Shown here piece by piece: positions 5,990 to 6,354 of a stretch of DNA of 6,354 bases. This DNA is from an uncultured Pirellula sp. (GTDB lineage Bacteria; Planctomycetota; Planctomycetia; Pirellulales; Pirellulaceae): NCBI GenBank assembly GCA_903892365.1, contig CAITIF010000423.1, positions 1 through 6,354 on the forward strand. The letters are read 5' to 3'. Position 1 is the stretch's first letter; each line of letters starts with the position of its first letter. The position numbers were made by a program, and so were the translations under genes. The notes under the pieces are model-generated. The model was not told where the DNA came from. It did no database searches and saw nothing but the letters and a program-made list of their open reading frames with translations.

Positions 5990-6061
5990 GTCGAAAAATG
6001 AGGGGCGAAAAATTTCGGATCCTTGCTTTCGCTGACAATCTTTCGCCCCACATTTTTCGAC
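5990..6061. repeat. 21-bp inverted repeat (GTCGAAAAATG...GGGGCGAAA), MITE-like
   Basis: The arms at 5990-6010 and 6041-6061 pair at 20 of 21 positions around a 30-nt loop. There is no T-run at either end of the stem and no gene directly upstream, so it is unlikely to be a terminator. An 8-bp direct repeat TACGAACG lies outside it (5964-5971 and 6081-6088), but no inverted repeat reaches those points, so a target duplication is not established. Confidence 0.75.
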
Positions 6062-6114
6062 CGCAAACATTGTTCGCGATTACGAACGTCCTTTTGAGGA
6101 ACACTCCACTTTTG

Positions 6115-6285
6115 ATGTTGAATCGTCAAAATGAACGGTTTCTGCCACTTTATCGACTTGAGCTTGCTCAAGGGTTGCTGATGCCGGAACTGGCTTCGAT
6201 CGCAGATCTACAGACGCAGCCACTGGAAGAGCTAGATCGTCGTATCGCCGACCTGCAATTGCAACTTCGCAACCGCATTGGGTAA
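6115..6285 (+). CDS. Possible small hypothetical protein or gene remnant
   Basis: An unrecognised 56-residue open frame from ATG 6115 to TAA 6285. Its second half (residues about 21-56) is rich in Leu, Glu, Gln and Arg in an amphipathic, coiled-coil-like pattern (PLEELDRRIADLQLQLRNR) and looks more like real coding sequence than the rest of this region. The only ribosome-like site, GAGGA, is about 14 nt before the ATG, which is too far to be convincing. The same frame is open back to 5871, through the 21-bp inverted repeat; an upstream peptide PPYRLAQ (5878) resembles PLYRLELAQ within this frame. It may be the tail of a gene broken by repeats, or chance. No function is proposed. Confidence 0.3.
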   Translation: MLNRQNERFLPLYRLELAQGLLMPELASIADLQTQPLEELDRRIADLQLQLRNRIG

Positions 6286-6354
6286 CGACAACGTACCCTG
6301 GAGTAACGGAATAGCGCCGCCCAACGCTGATATCGATTTGTTTATGATAGCGAG

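Larger units (their letters stand above)
5198..6354. other. Long gene-poor stretch made largely of short repeats
   Basis: No convincing gene longer than about 60 codons is visible in this 1.1-kb stretch on either strand. Open frames here have repeat-derived or low-quality translations; one contains the KHRGTEDTE peptide typical of translated CACAGAG repeats. The stretch contains hairpins at 5270-5295, 5323-5362 and 5379-5395, the AAAAAGGTGTCAG family at 5432-5458, 5658-5701 and 5846-5872, and large inverted repeats at 5718-5799 and 5990-6061. Between them are a perfect 12-bp palindrome ATCACGCGTGAT (5622-5633) and a 6-bp stem-loop (5533-5551). The final 69 bases (6286-6354) show nothing recognisable. 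Confidence 0.7.

Overview
The window most likely comes from a planctomycete, probably of the Pirellulaceae (Rhodopirellula/Blastopirellula type). This is an inference. It rests on a secreted DUF1080 (3-keto-disaccharide hydrolase-like) protein, a long-signal-peptide M13 metallopeptidase, moderate GC, and many short palindromic and 'AAAAAGGTGTCAG'-type dispersed repeats between genes. No rRNA, tRNA or other lineage marker is present to prove it.

Layout. Positions 1-3532 hold three genes on the minus strand, read right to left: a secreted DUF1080 protein (2714-3532), an exported M13 (neprilysin/PepO) zinc endopeptidase (411-2528), and a small cupin protein (1-398) that runs off the left edge. 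The peptidase and cupin genes are 12 bp apart and are probably co-transcribed. Between the DUF1080 and M13 genes lies a 121-bp non-coding element with 14-bp terminal inverted repeats, an internal hairpin and a perfect 10-bp flanking direct repeat. This is the architecture of a small non-autonomous mobile element (MITE) that landed on the stop codon of the DUF1080 gene. Positions 3533-3871 form a divergent intergenic region with a candidate extended -10 promoter for the DUF1080 gene and a 12-bp sequence repeated at 14-bp spacing. On the plus strand, 3872-5197 encodes a cyclopropane-fatty-acyl-phospholipid synthase family SAM methyltransferase with its active-site residues intact.

The last 1.1 kb (5198-6354) has no convincing large gene. 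It is a patchwork of repeats: a REP-like hairpin, a 7-bp perfect hairpin, at least three related 'AAAAAGGTGTCAG' copies (one a tandem array on the opposite strand), a 28-bp 'CACAGAGGCACAGAG' inverted repeat, and a 21-bp inverted repeat with one mismatch. A short open frame near the right edge (6115-6285) looks codon-like but was not recognised.

The genes do not form one obvious pathway. The DUF1080 and M13 products are envelope or exported proteins plausibly involved in polymer turnover, the cupin is a small putative metal-binding protein, and the CFA synthase modifies membrane lipids. I see no defence system, CRISPR array, toxin-antitoxin pair or other clearly new multi-gene system. The most notable features are the MITE with its target-site duplication and the repeat cluster downstream of the CFA gene.
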